Positions 1 to 5,984 of a stretch of DNA of 7,606 bases are shown piece by piece. Positions within the stretch are counted from its first letter, which is position 1, and the number at the start of each line of letters is the position of its first letter. Origin of the DNA: Rhodocyclaceae bacterium UBA2346 (GTDB lineage: Bacteria > Pseudomonadota > Gammaproteobacteria > Burkholderiales > Rhodocyclaceae). A model generated the notes under the pieces. The model did no database searches. It worked only from the letters and a program-made list of their open reading frames with translations, and had not been told where the DNA came from. The position numbers and the translations under genes were made by a program. The DNA lies in contig DDUE01000077.1 of assembly GCA_002344625.1 (NCBI GenBank), positions 1-7,606 of the forward strand. The letters run 5' to 3'.

Positions 1-33
1 GTTGACGGGAAGTCACTTGGGGAATTGTTAGCA
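1..33 (-). other. attC recombination site, partial (R'' and left arm)
   Basis: On the minus strand the site opens with R'' TGCTAAC (33-27), followed by AATTC and then a CCCAAGTGAC stretch. The TAACAATTC...CAAG pattern resembles the left half of attC sites of the aadA type (TAACAATTC, then CAAG a few bases on). The complementary L' arm and the distal R' lie beyond base 1, so the hairpin cannot be completed here. R'' departs from the RYYYAAC consensus at its first two bases but is perfectly complementary to the cassette's own R' (463-457). Confidence 0.65.
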
Positions 34-38
34 CTCAC
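26..38 (+). repeat. 13-base inverted repeat, left copy (attC R'' side)
   Basis: TGTTAGCACTCAC here is the exact reverse complement of 452-464. The repeats bracket the cassette gene and contain its attC core sites. The outer five bases (CTCAC) extend the complementarity beyond the canonical seven-base R box and fall inside the 3' end of the coding sequence. Confidence 0.8.
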
Positions 39-444
39 CTTGGAAGTACCACTCAAGGAAGGTTGCAAATGTAGGGAAGTCTGCGGGCAGTGTGCCAGAG
101 ATGAGCATGGCGTCACCTCCCTCAAAGTCAACGTTGAACACGCTGTCTGTGACCGTGTCATAGACGAGAACTGAATTGGCAAGCAAGTCAGAAATGACGA
201 GATAGCGGTCTGGCCAGCCGAACTTGGAACGAACAGCTCGGGTGGAATACTCGACTGACTTCGGCGAATCAGGACGCCCTAGGTCTAGCAGGATGAAGCC
301 AGTGCTGCGGCTGCAGAACGGACCGCTATAGGCGCTAAAGAACTCCGCAGCATCTGATCCAGGTAGAAAACCAAGACTGGTGAGATAGCTGGGTGGCAAC
401 GCTGTTTCACGGCGAAGACGCTGGCTTTTAAGGGATGCGACCAT
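28..444 (-). CDS. SUKH (SMI1/KNR4)-like cassette protein
   Basis: A 138-residue soluble protein with no signal peptide or membrane segment. An N-terminal LPPSYLTSLGF stretch (about residues 17-27), a GPFCSRSTGFILLDL stretch (41-55), a strand-rich middle with YLVISDL and VLVYDTVTDSVF, and a C-terminal FATFLEWYF helix resemble the layout of SUKH-superfamily proteins. These are mostly immunity proteins of bacterial toxin systems and are recurrent cargo of integron cassettes. The match is by eye and moderate; function is not shown. The ATG at 444 is the natural start, since the cassette boundary lies only 18 bases upstream. There is no evident Shine-Dalgarno sequence, which is common for cassette genes that rely on the array promoter. 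The last codons (GEC, TAA) lie within the R'' arm of attC, so recombination site and reading frame overlap. No toxin gene is seen in the window. Confidence 0.6.
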   Translation of the reverse strand: MVASLKSQRLRRETALPPSYLTSLGFLPGSDAAEFFSAYSGPFCSRSTGFILLDLGRPDSPKSVEYSTRAVRSKFGWPDRYLVISDLLANSVLVYDTVTDSVFNVDFEGGDAMLISGTLPADFPTFATFLEWYFQGEC

Positions 445-451
445 GTGCGGT

Positions 452-464
452 GTGAGTGCTAACA
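452..464 (-). repeat. 13-base inverted repeat, right copy (cassette start)
   Basis: GTGAGTGCTAACA on the plus strand is the exact reverse complement of 26-38. On the minus strand it reads TGTTAGCACTCAC and contains the core site GTTAGCA, where the cassette joins attI. Core GTTAGCA keeps the invariant GTT but departs from GTTRRRY at positions 6 and 7. Confidence 0.8.
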
Positions 465-515
465 GTTGTAGTAGATGGAATAGGCCAGTATCGAGATAGG
501 TGGAATCGGCCTATT
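457..515 (-). other. Probable attI integration site
   Basis: This stretch lies between the first cassette and intI, where attI belongs. It ends in the core site GTTAGCA (463-457, minus strand). Toward intI it holds two direct repeats, ATGGAATAGGCC (475-486) and GTGGAATCGGCC (500-511). They match at 10 of 12 bases and start 25 bases apart, like the DR1/DR2 accessory integrase-binding repeats known in attI1. An 8-base inverted repeat, AATAGGCC (479-486) and GGCCTATT (508-515), overlaps them. The exact outer limit of attI cannot be set from sequence alone. Confidence 0.6.
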
Positions 516-542
516 GTGGCGCCATGAATAGGACTTTATCAT
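514..542 (+). promoter_or_regulatory. Candidate intI promoter
   Basis: A -35 of TTGTGG (514-519) is separated by 17 bases from a -10 of TATCAT (537-542, five of six matches to TATAAT). Predicted transcription would start some 35-40 bases before the intI ATG. The -35 overlaps one arm of the AATAGGCC/GGCCTATT inverted repeat in attI, so integrase or another protein bound there could shut the gene down. The -35 is weak (only TTG matches). No CTG-N10-CAG LexA box occurs between 445 and 585. Confidence 0.35.
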
Positions 543-575
543 GAACCCGTTTCCATCACTTCGTCATTGCGAACG

Positions 576-604
576 ACGTTAACGCATGCCTTCATTTCTG
601 TCAA
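576..604 (-). promoter_or_regulatory. Candidate cassette promoter Pc
   Basis: On the minus strand a perfect -35 TTGACA (604-599) is followed by a 17-base spacer and a -10 TAACGT (581-576). The -10 keeps the three most conserved positions (T, A and final T). It points across attI into the cassette gene, which starts about 130 bases downstream. The -35 lies inside the first codons of intI, an arrangement known from class 1 integrons, where Pc lies within intI1. No better minus-strand promoter was seen between intI and the cassette. Confidence 0.5.
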
Positions 605-1956
605 ACAACTCTGCCGCAGTTGCTCGTTTCTGGCTCAACTACCGGAATTTACTGCAGAAATACGGCATCAAAGAGTCAATGCTCAAATGGTATGTACGCC
701 ACGCGGAGGCGTATGTAAGCGCTTCCGCGGGGCGTAAACTGGCGACCCATACCGCTCGCGATATCGAGGCCTGGCTGGGCGAGCATGGCAGGATAGGTCG
801 AATGCCGGCGTGGCAGTTCGCGCAGGCGGTGGATGCGGTGCGCTATCTCTTCATGCTGGTCCATTCGCCGGTTGTTGACACGGTCGACTGGAAATTCTGG
901 TGTGCCGGGGCGACGACCTTGCCGTCCGGCCACCCCACAATCGCGCGCAGCGCGACTCCGCCGTTCGTGTCCGTCGCGAGCGGCAAGGAGCCGGCGACCG
1001 CGCCGGCCATGACGACGCGCCTGATCGCGGTAATCCGCCAGCGAAACTACTCGATCCGTACCGAAGAAGCCTACCGGGGATGGCTGGAGCGTTTCCTGCG
1101 CTTCATCAAGGGCGCTGATCCTTGCACCATGGGGGCGCCGGAAGTGAAAGCCTTTCTCCAGGCACTGGCGGTGGAAGGGCGCGTGGCGGCGAGCACACAG
1201 AATCAGGCGCTGAATGCCCTGGTGTTCTTCTACGACAAGGTGCTGGAACAGCCGCTCGGCGACCTCGGAAGTTTCGCACGGGCGAAACGTCCTCACCGTC
1301 TGCCGGTGGTGCTGAGCCGCAACGAGGTCGTGCGGCTGCTCGATTGCCTGGAGGGAGTGCATGGCACGATGGCGGCACTGCTGTACGGCACCGGCATGCG
1401 CCTGATGGAGTACGTGCGCCTGCGGGTGAAGGATATCGATTTCGGCTACGGACAGATCATGGTGCGCGATGGCAAGGGGCAGAAAAACCGGGTGGTGCCA
1501 TTGCCGACACGGCTCGTCGAATCTTTGCGCGAGCATTTGGAGAAGGTCCGGATGCTTCACCGGGAAGATCTGGCGCACGGCGCGGGGGCGGTGTTTCTAC
1601 CCGATGCGCTGGAACGCAAATACCCGAACGCGGCGCGGGAATGGGGGTGGCAGTACGTGTTTCCGAGCAGCCGGCTGTCGGCCGATCCGCGTAGCGGCAC
1701 GGTTCGCCGCCACCATCTGCACGAGAGCAGCCTGCAGAAAGCGGTTGGCAGCGCCGCCCGCGCGGCGGGGCTGGACAAACAGGTGAGCTGTCATGCACTG
1801 AGGCACAGTTTCGCGACGCATGTGCTGGAGAGTGGCTACGACATCCGCACCGTGCAGGAGCTGCTCGGGCATGCAGATGTGGCGACGACGATGATCTACA
1901 CCCATGTGCTGAACAAGGGTGGACTCGCGGTGGTCAGCCCACTGGACAGGGTTTGA
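586..1956 (+). CDS. intI: Integron integrase, long N-terminal form (tyrosine recombinase)
   Basis: A 456-residue enzyme that recombines attC and attI sites to insert, excise and shuffle gene cassettes. From residue 142 it aligns along its length with IntI1. The catalytic residues are R272 (in GTGMR), H403 and R406 (in CHALRHSF), H429 (in LLGHAD) and the nucleophile Y438 (in TTMIYTH). All five sit at the IntI1 positions as I recall them plus 126, so the catalytic domain has no net insertion or deletion. The IntI-specific insert that separates integron integrases from XerC/D is present (about 338-361, [10 protein letters not shown] then WGWQYVFPS). Residues 1-110 form an additional helical, SAM-like DNA-binding-type region absent from IntI1. 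The ATG at 586 is the first start after an in-frame TAA (580-582); no clear Shine-Dalgarno sequence precedes it. The gene is intact and diverges from the cassette gene, as expected. It converges on the permease gene. Confidence 0.93.
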   Translation: MPSFLSNNSAAVARFWLNYRNLLQKYGIKESMLKWYVRHAEAYVSASAGRKLATHTARDIEAWLGEHGRIGRMPAWQFAQAVDAVRYLFMLVHSPVVDTVDWKFWCAGATTLPSGHPTIARSATPPFVSVASGKEPATAPAMTTRLIAVIRQRNYSIRTEEAYRGWLERFLRFIKGADPCTMGAPEVKAFLQALAVEGRVAASTQNQALNALVFFYDKVLEQPLGDLGSFARAKRPHRLPVVLSRNEVVRLLDCLEGVHGTMAALLYGTGMRLMEYVRLRVKDIDFGYGQIMVRDGKGQKNRVVPLPTRLVESLREHLEKVRMLHREDLAHGAGAVFLPDALERKYPNAAREWGWQYVFPSSRLSADPRSGTVRRHHLHESSLQKAVGSAARAAGLDKQVSCHALRHSFATHVLESGYDIRTVQELLGHADVATTMIYTHVLNKGGLAVVSPLDRV

Positions 1957-1978
1957 GGCGCGCAGGCTGACGCGCGCC
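1957..1978. terminator. GC hairpin between convergent genes
   Basis: GGCGCGC (1957-1963) and GCGCGCC (1972-1978) form a perfect 7-base stem with an 8-base loop, starting directly after the intI stop codon and 34 bases beyond the permease stop. No T-run follows on either strand, so it is not a textbook intrinsic terminator. Its position between two converging genes makes a bidirectional transcription-end role plausible. Confidence 0.35.
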
Positions 1979-2011
1979 ACTTGACCTTCACCGCATCGTG
2001 CAACCCCAGCC

Positions 2012-4510
2012 TCAGGCCAGCGCGCGCAGGCTTGCCAGCGGCGGCCGCGCGAGCAGTCCGCGGATACCCAGCCAGCCGCCGCCCACCACGCCCAGCGCGC
2101 CGAGCACGACCGCGACCAACATCGGAGCGATGCCGGGCAAATACGCCATCTTGAACACGAACTGCGCGAGCACCCAGCCGATCAAGCCCGCGCCCACCCC
2201 CGCCAGCACCCCGGCCACGCAGCCCAGCACCAGGAATTCGGCGAGCAGGGCCTGGCGCACCTGGCGGTTGCGGGCGCCCAGCGTGCGCAGCATCGCGAGT
2301 TCATAGTCGCGCTCGTCATGGGTGGACTGTAGCGCCGCGTAGAGCACCACGACCCCGGCCAGAAGCGCGAACCCGAACACGAACTGCACGATCAGCACCA
2401 GCTTCTCGGTTATCGCCTGCACCTGCGCGATGACCGCGGCCACATCGATCACCGAGAGGTTCGGAAAAGCGTGGATCAGGTCGGCGGTGAAGGTTTGGTT
2501 GCCCTGCGGCAGGTTGAAGCTGGTGATCAGGCTGGCCGGATCGTTCTCGAGCATGCCTTCCGCGGCGATGAAGAAGAAATTGACCCGCATCGAATCCCAT
2601 TCGAGCGCGCGCACGCTGGTGATCGGCGCTTCGACCAGGCGCCCGGCGATGTTGAAACGCACCCGGTCGCCGATCTTGAGCCCGAAGGTCCGGGCAAGCC
2701 CCTCCTCGACCGAGAACTGCGGGCTGCGCTCATGCGCATGCCAGCGGCCGGCGTTCACCTGGTTGTTGTCCGGCAGGCGGCTGGCATAGCTCAGGTTGAA
2801 CTCCCGCTCGGCCAGGCGCCGGGTGCGATCGTCTTCGAACGCATCGGGGTTCACCGCGACGCCGTTGATCGCCTCGAGGCGCCCGCGGATCATCGGCAGC
2901 ACATCGGGGGCGGCAAACCCGTTGGCGACGAAAAAGTCGGACAGCGCCACACGCTGATCCGGCTGGATGTTGATGATGAAGCGGTTGGGCGCGTCGGCGG
3001 GCGTCATCTGGCGCCAGTTTTCCAGCAGGTCGCCACGGATCAGGGTCAGCAACAGCAACGCGGCCATGCCGAGCCCGAGCGCACTCGCTTGGATCACGCT
3101 CGCCGACATGCGGCGCGTGAGCGATGCGAGTCCGTAGCGCCACCCACCGCTGCCGAGACTGCCCTGCCCCTTGACCCTGCCGAGCAGGCGGAACACGCCC
3201 CATGCCGCGAGCGCGAACACCCCCAGGGCCACCCCGAACCCGGCCGCGACCATGACGCCGAGGCGCAGGTCGCCCGCGATCCAGAAGATGATGGCGAACA
3301 ACGTGCCGACACCGAGCAGCCAGGCCAGACCGGTGCTGCGCTCGACCGCGCCGAACTCGCGCCGCAGCACCCGCAGGGTCGAGACCTTGCCCAGTTGCAG
3401 CAGTTGCGGCAAAACGAAGCCGATCAGCAAAGCCAGGCCGACCGCCAGGCCGTGGGCGATCGGCAGCAGCGAAGGCGCCGGCAGTTCGGCCCCGACGACC
3501 TCGGCGAGCACCACCCCGAGACCGGCTTGCACCCCCCAGCCGACCGCCGTGCCGGCCAATGCGGCGAGCACGCCGAAGCCGATGAACTCGCCGATCACGA
3601 TCTGCAGCACCTGCGTCTGGCTCGCACCCACGCAGCGCATCACCGCGCAGCCGTCGAGATGGCGCTGCATGAAGCGGCGCGCCGACAGCCCCACCGCGAC
3701 CGCCGCGAGAATCACCGCGAGCAGTGCCGCCAGCCGCAGGAAGCGTTGCGCCTGGTCGAGCGCCGAGCGCACCTCGGGGCGCGCATTGTCGATGGTCTCG
3801 AGTGCCTGGCCGCGTCCGAGCTTGTCGCCGAGCCAGCCCCGGTATGCTTCGACCGCATCGGCACCGCCGGCCACATGCAGGCGCCAGGTGGCGCGGCTGC
3901 CCTCGACCAGCAGCCCGGTCGCGTCGAGATCCGCCGCGTTGAAAATCGCGCGCGGCAACAGGCTGAAGAAGTTGGCGCCGCGGTCGGATTCGAACGTCAC
4001 CATCGCCCCCACGCGCAACTCGATCAGGCCGAGGCCGACCTTGTCGCCCACTGCGACGCCGAGGGTGGCGAACAGACGTTCGTCCAGCCACACCTCGCCG
4101 GCCGGGGGCACGGCTTGCGCGACATGGTCGGGCAGATTGGGGCCCGGCGCGGTGCGCAACACCCCGCGCAGCGGATAGCCCGGCTCGACCACCTTGACCC
4201 CGGCCAGTTGCGCGCCGTCTTCGGTGCTGACCATGCTCGAGAACAGGGTCGTGCCGACCACCTCCAGTCCGTGCTCGCGTGCGGCGCGCACGAAATGCTC
4301 GGGCCAGACCTTGTCGGCGCGCAGCAGCAGATCGCCGCCGAGCAGCTGGTTGGCCTCGCGATCGAGCCCCCGCCCCACGCGATCGGCGAGAAAACCGACG
4401 CTGGCGAGGCTCGCCACCGCGATCACGATCGCGATTCCGAGCAGATGCAACTCACCCGCGCGCAGGTCGCGCAGCATCATGCGCAGCGCAAGTCTCAGGG
4501 TCTTGGTCAT
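2012..4510 (-). CDS. YbbP-type ABC transporter permease with two FtsX domains
   Basis: An 832-residue inner-membrane protein. A first membrane helix (about 22-42) is followed by a large periplasmic region (about 45-255). Next comes an FtsX-type block of helices (about 256-372) with the cytoplasmic CAVMRCVGAS stretch (288-297). Further helices lie at about 396-440 and 472-492, then a second periplasmic region (about 500-700). The C-terminal FtsX block (about 703-819) contains ELAMLRTLGARNRQV (737-751). Length and layout match the YbbP family, which pairs with a YbbA-type ATPase. The substrate is not established; lipid or lipoprotein handling is a guess from relatives. The ATG at 4510 is chosen because MTKTLRLALRMM is a typical start and lies 4 bases after the upstream gene's stop; extending upstream would run into that gene. 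The Shine-Dalgarno sequence is weak, so translational coupling is likely. No ATPase gene is in the window. Confidence 0.88.
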   Translation of the reverse strand: MTKTLRLALRMMLRDLRAGELHLLGIAIVIAVASLASVGFLADRVGRGLDREANQLLGGDLLLRADKVWPEHFVRAAREHGLEVVGTTLFSSMVSTEDGAQLAGVKVVEPGYPLRGVLRTAPGPNLPDHVAQAVPPAGEVWLDERLFATLGVAVGDKVGLGLIELRVGAMVTFESDRGANFFSLLPRAIFNAADLDATGLLVEGSRATWRLHVAGGADAVEAYRGWLGDKLGRGQALETIDNARPEVRSALDQAQRFLRLAALLAVILAAVAVGLSARRFMQRHLDGCAVMRCVGASQTQVLQIVIGEFIGFGVLAALAGTAVGWGVQAGLGVVLAEVVGAELPAPSLLPIAHGLAVGLALLIGFVLPQLLQLGKVSTLRVLRREFGAVERSTGLAWLLGVGTLFAIIFWIAGDLRLGVMVAAGFGVALGVFALAAWGVFRLLGRVKGQGSLGSGGWRYGLASLTRRMSASVIQASALGLGMAALLLLTLIRGDLLENWRQMTPADAPNRFIINIQPDQRVALSDFFVANGFAAPDVLPMIRGRLEAINGVAVNPDAFEDDRTRRLAEREFNLSYASRLPDNNQVNAGRWHAHERSPQFSVEEGLARTFGLKIGDRVRFNIAGRLVEAPITSVRALEWDSMRVNFFFIAAEGMLENDPASLITSFNLPQGNQTFTADLIHAFPNLSVIDVAAVIAQVQAITEKLVLIVQFVFGFALLAGVVVLYAALQSTHDERDYELAMLRTLGARNRQVRQALLAEFLVLGCVAGVLAGVGAGLIGWVLAQFVFKMAYLPGIAPMLVAVVLGALGVVGGGWLGIRGLLARPPLASLRALA

Positions 4511-4514
4511 CGAT

Positions 4515-5684
4515 TCAAGCTCGCGGCAACAGTTTATGCACCAGCCCGACCCAATACGCCGCGCCGATCGGGATGATTTCATCATTGAAGTCGTAGCGCG
4601 GGTTGTGCAGCATGCAGCCACCCTCGCTCGTGCCGTTGCCTATCCAGACATAGCAGCCCGGCTTGCGCTGCAGGAAGAACGCGAAATCCTCCGCCCCCAT
4701 GCTGGGTCGCGCATCGCGGCTCACCTGCTGCGCGCCGACGAGCGCCGTCGCGACACCGGCGCAGATTTCCGCCTCGGCCAGCGAATTCACCGTCGGCGGA
4801 TAGCCGCGGCGATAGTCGAAGCCGACCTCCACCCCGAAGCCTGCCGCCACACCGGCACACAGTTCGCGCAGACGCGCCTCGATGCGCGCGGCCACCGGTT
4901 CGCTGAACGCGCGCACCGTGCCCGCCAGGGTCGCACGGTCGGGAATCACGTTATAGGCCTCGCCCGCATTGAACATCGTGGTCGACACGACTGCCGCGTC
5001 GAGCGGATCGAGGGTGCGGCTGGTGATGGTCTGTATCGCCTGCACCAGTGCGGCCGCGGCGACCACCGGATCGGTGCCCAGGTGCGGCATCGCAGCATGC
5101 GCGCCGTGCCCGCGCACCTCGATGTCGAAGCGGTCGGCGCTCGCCATCGCCGGGCCGGCATGGACCGCGAAGTGGCCTGCGGTCATACCCGGCCAGTTGT
5201 GCATGCCGAAGATCGACGCCATCGGAAAACGCTCGAACAACCCGTCCGCGATCATCGCCGGCGCGCCCCCCTCGCCCTCTTCGGCGGGCTGGAACACCAG
5301 ATACACCGTGCCGTCGAAGTCGCGCTGCGCGGCCAGCACCTCGGCCGCGGCCAGCAGCATCGTGGTGTGCCCGTCGTGGCCGCACGCGTGCATGCAGCCG
5401 GTGTGGCGCGAACGATGCTCGAAGGTGTTGCGCTCCTGCATCGGCAGTGCGTCCATGTCAGCCCTCAGGCCGATCGCACGTGTGCCGCTGCCGCCGCGAA
5501 CCACGCCGACGACGCCGGTCTTGCCGATGTTGCGATGCACCTCGATACCGAGCGACTGCAGGTGCTGCGCAACCAGTTCGGCGGTCCGATGCTCGGCAAA
5601 GGCGAGCTCGGGATGGGCATGGATGTCGCGGCGCAAACGCGTCAACTCGGTTTGGCGGGAACGAACCGTTTCAATTGCGCTCAT
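4515..5684 (-). CDS. M20-family amidohydrolase (HipO / N-acyl-amino-acid hydrolase type)
   Basis: A 389-residue cytosolic metallohydrolase of the M20D group (hippurate, IAA-amino acid and N-acyl amino acid hydrolases), cleaving an amide bond to release a carboxylic acid and an amino acid. Metal-site and catalytic residues are visible: C101 and H103 in ACGHDGHT (100-107), E135/E136 in FQPAEEGEGGA, H162 in GMHNWP, and H360 in LHNPRYDFND. The dimerisation/lid domain lies between, around residues 180-295, with RGHGAHAAMPH (191-201). Length is normal for the family and the gene is intact. The start at 5684 follows a strong Shine-Dalgarno sequence (GGAGGAAGG, GGAGG nine bases upstream on the minus strand); an open frame continues upstream but without a ribosome site. 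It is the first gene of a two-gene operon with the permease, 4 bases apart. The real substrate cannot be read from the sequence. Confidence 0.92.
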   Translation of the reverse strand: MSAIETVRSRQTELTRLRRDIHAHPELAFAEHRTAELVAQHLQSLGIEVHRNIGKTGVVGVVRGGSGTRAIGLRADMDALPMQERNTFEHRSRHTGCMHACGHDGHTTMLLAAAEVLAAQRDFDGTVYLVFQPAEEGEGGAPAMIADGLFERFPMASIFGMHNWPGMTAGHFAVHAGPAMASADRFDIEVRGHGAHAAMPHLGTDPVVAAAALVQAIQTITSRTLDPLDAAVVSTTMFNAGEAYNVIPDRATLAGTVRAFSEPVAARIEARLRELCAGVAAGFGVEVGFDYRRGYPPTVNSLAEAEICAGVATALVGAQQVSRDARPSMGAEDFAFFLQRKPGCYVWIGNGTSEGGCMLHNPRYDFNDEIIPIGAAYWVGLVHKLLPRA

Positions 5685-5746
5685 GACGCCCTTCCTCCGT
5701 GCTCGAAATGGAAAATCTGCTTCAATAGTGAGTGTAACGGCGAAGT

Positions 5747-5760
5747 TTCGACAGGTCGAA
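5747..5760. promoter_or_regulatory. Palindrome, possible operator of the amidohydrolase operon
   Basis: TTCGAC-AG-GTCGAA is a perfect 6+6 inverted repeat with a 2-base centre, 63-76 bases upstream of the amidohydrolase ATG. It overlaps where the -35 would fall for the possible minus-strand -10 TACACT at 5736-5731. That placement would suit a repressor, but no regulator gene is in the window and the role is inferred. Confidence 0.3.
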
Positions 5761-5791
5761 CGCCATAAAGGTGCATGCAAAATAAGGTTAA

Positions 5792-5806
5792 GCCCCATAT
5801 TGGGGC
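5792..5806. promoter_or_regulatory. GC-armed palindrome upstream of the transglutaminase gene
   Basis: GCCCCA-TAT-TGGGGC is a perfect 6-base inverted repeat with a 3-base centre. A second GGGG (5815-5818) follows 13 bases after the first (5802-5805), just before the TATGAT hexamer at 5819. It may be a protein-binding site for either divergent promoter; no T-run supports a terminator reading. Confidence 0.25.
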
Positions 5807-5984
5807 GCAAATCTGGGGTATGATTGCCGGAATTCGCAGTTTTGCAACACTCAACGTGGCTTCTGCACCGAAATCGCCGCTTGCCCCCTCAATTGCACGA
5901 GAATCGCACTTCGCTGAACACTGCCGGACTGCTGGCGCGAGAATTGCTGGATTCGCCGGACAAGTTTGAACCAAGGGGTAAGGA

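Larger units (their letters stand above)
1..462 (-). mobile_element. Integron gene cassette, first in array, 3' end cut by window edge
   Basis: Read on the minus strand, the cassette begins at the recombination cut inside GTTAGCA (bases 463-457, cut after the G). It carries one gene (28-444) in the same direction and ends in an attC site that starts with TGCTAAC (33-27). The gene is oriented away from intI and fills nearly the whole cassette, as in typical cassettes. The opening GTTAGCA and the closing TGCTAAC are exact reverse complements, as expected because R' and R'' of one attC end up at opposite ends of an inserted cassette. The composition is less GC-rich than the chromosome to the right. 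The far boundary of the cassette lies outside the window. The call rests on the combination of intI next door, orientation and core sites, not on any database match. Confidence 0.75.
5685..5984. other. Divergent intergenic control region
   Basis: This 300-base gap separates the outward-reading amidohydrolase operon (minus) and the transglutaminase gene (plus), so it should hold both promoters. It contains two short palindromes (5747-5760 and 5792-5806) and a TATGAT hexamer (5819-5824) that could be a plus-strand -10 but lacks a convincing -35. A minus-strand TACACT (5736-5731) could be a -10 for the amidohydrolase. Short open frames cross it (e.g. 5775-5969) but show no ribosome site or recognisable protein character. 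I see no RNA gene in it. Confidence 0.6.

Noticed and set aside
28..462. CIRCE-like half sites TTAGCACTC (28-36) and GAGTGCTAA (454-462), matching the HrcA operator arms exactly
   Set aside because: CIRCE needs a 9-base spacer; here the arms are 417 bases apart, bracket a gene, and no heat-shock gene is present. The integron R'/R'' reading explains the arms better.
2730..4091. 453-codon minus-strand frame in another register
   Set aside because: It is an out-of-frame shadow of the permease, rich in R/G/A, with no domain character.
2471..4576. 701-codon open frame on the plus strand
   Set aside because: It is antisense to the permease and has a low-complexity, D/H/Q/R/A-rich translation with no recognisable domain. 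It is a composition shadow.
4511..4621. Upstream extension of the permease frame to an ATG at 4621
   Set aside because: It would overlap the end of the amidohydrolase by more than 100 bases, and the added residues do not look like a permease N-terminus. The ATG at 4510 fits the family.
4194..5768. 524-codon plus-strand frame opposite the amidohydrolase
   Set aside because: It is antisense to a gene with clear metal-binding motifs; its own translation is unlike a known protein.
5685..5810. Upstream extension of the amidohydrolase frame to an ATG at 5810
   Set aside because: There is no ribosome site there, whereas the ATG at 5684 has a strong one. The extra residues fall outside the family's usual N-terminus.
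5823..5956. Loose repeat ATTGCCGGAATTCGC (5823-5837) and ATTGCTGGATTCGC (5943-5956)
   Set aside because: Imperfect and gapped with no further copies; most likely chance.
5775..5969. 64-codon plus-strand frame in the intergenic region
   Set aside because: No Shine-Dalgarno sequence, no recognisable protein features, and it overlaps the palindromes and probable promoters.
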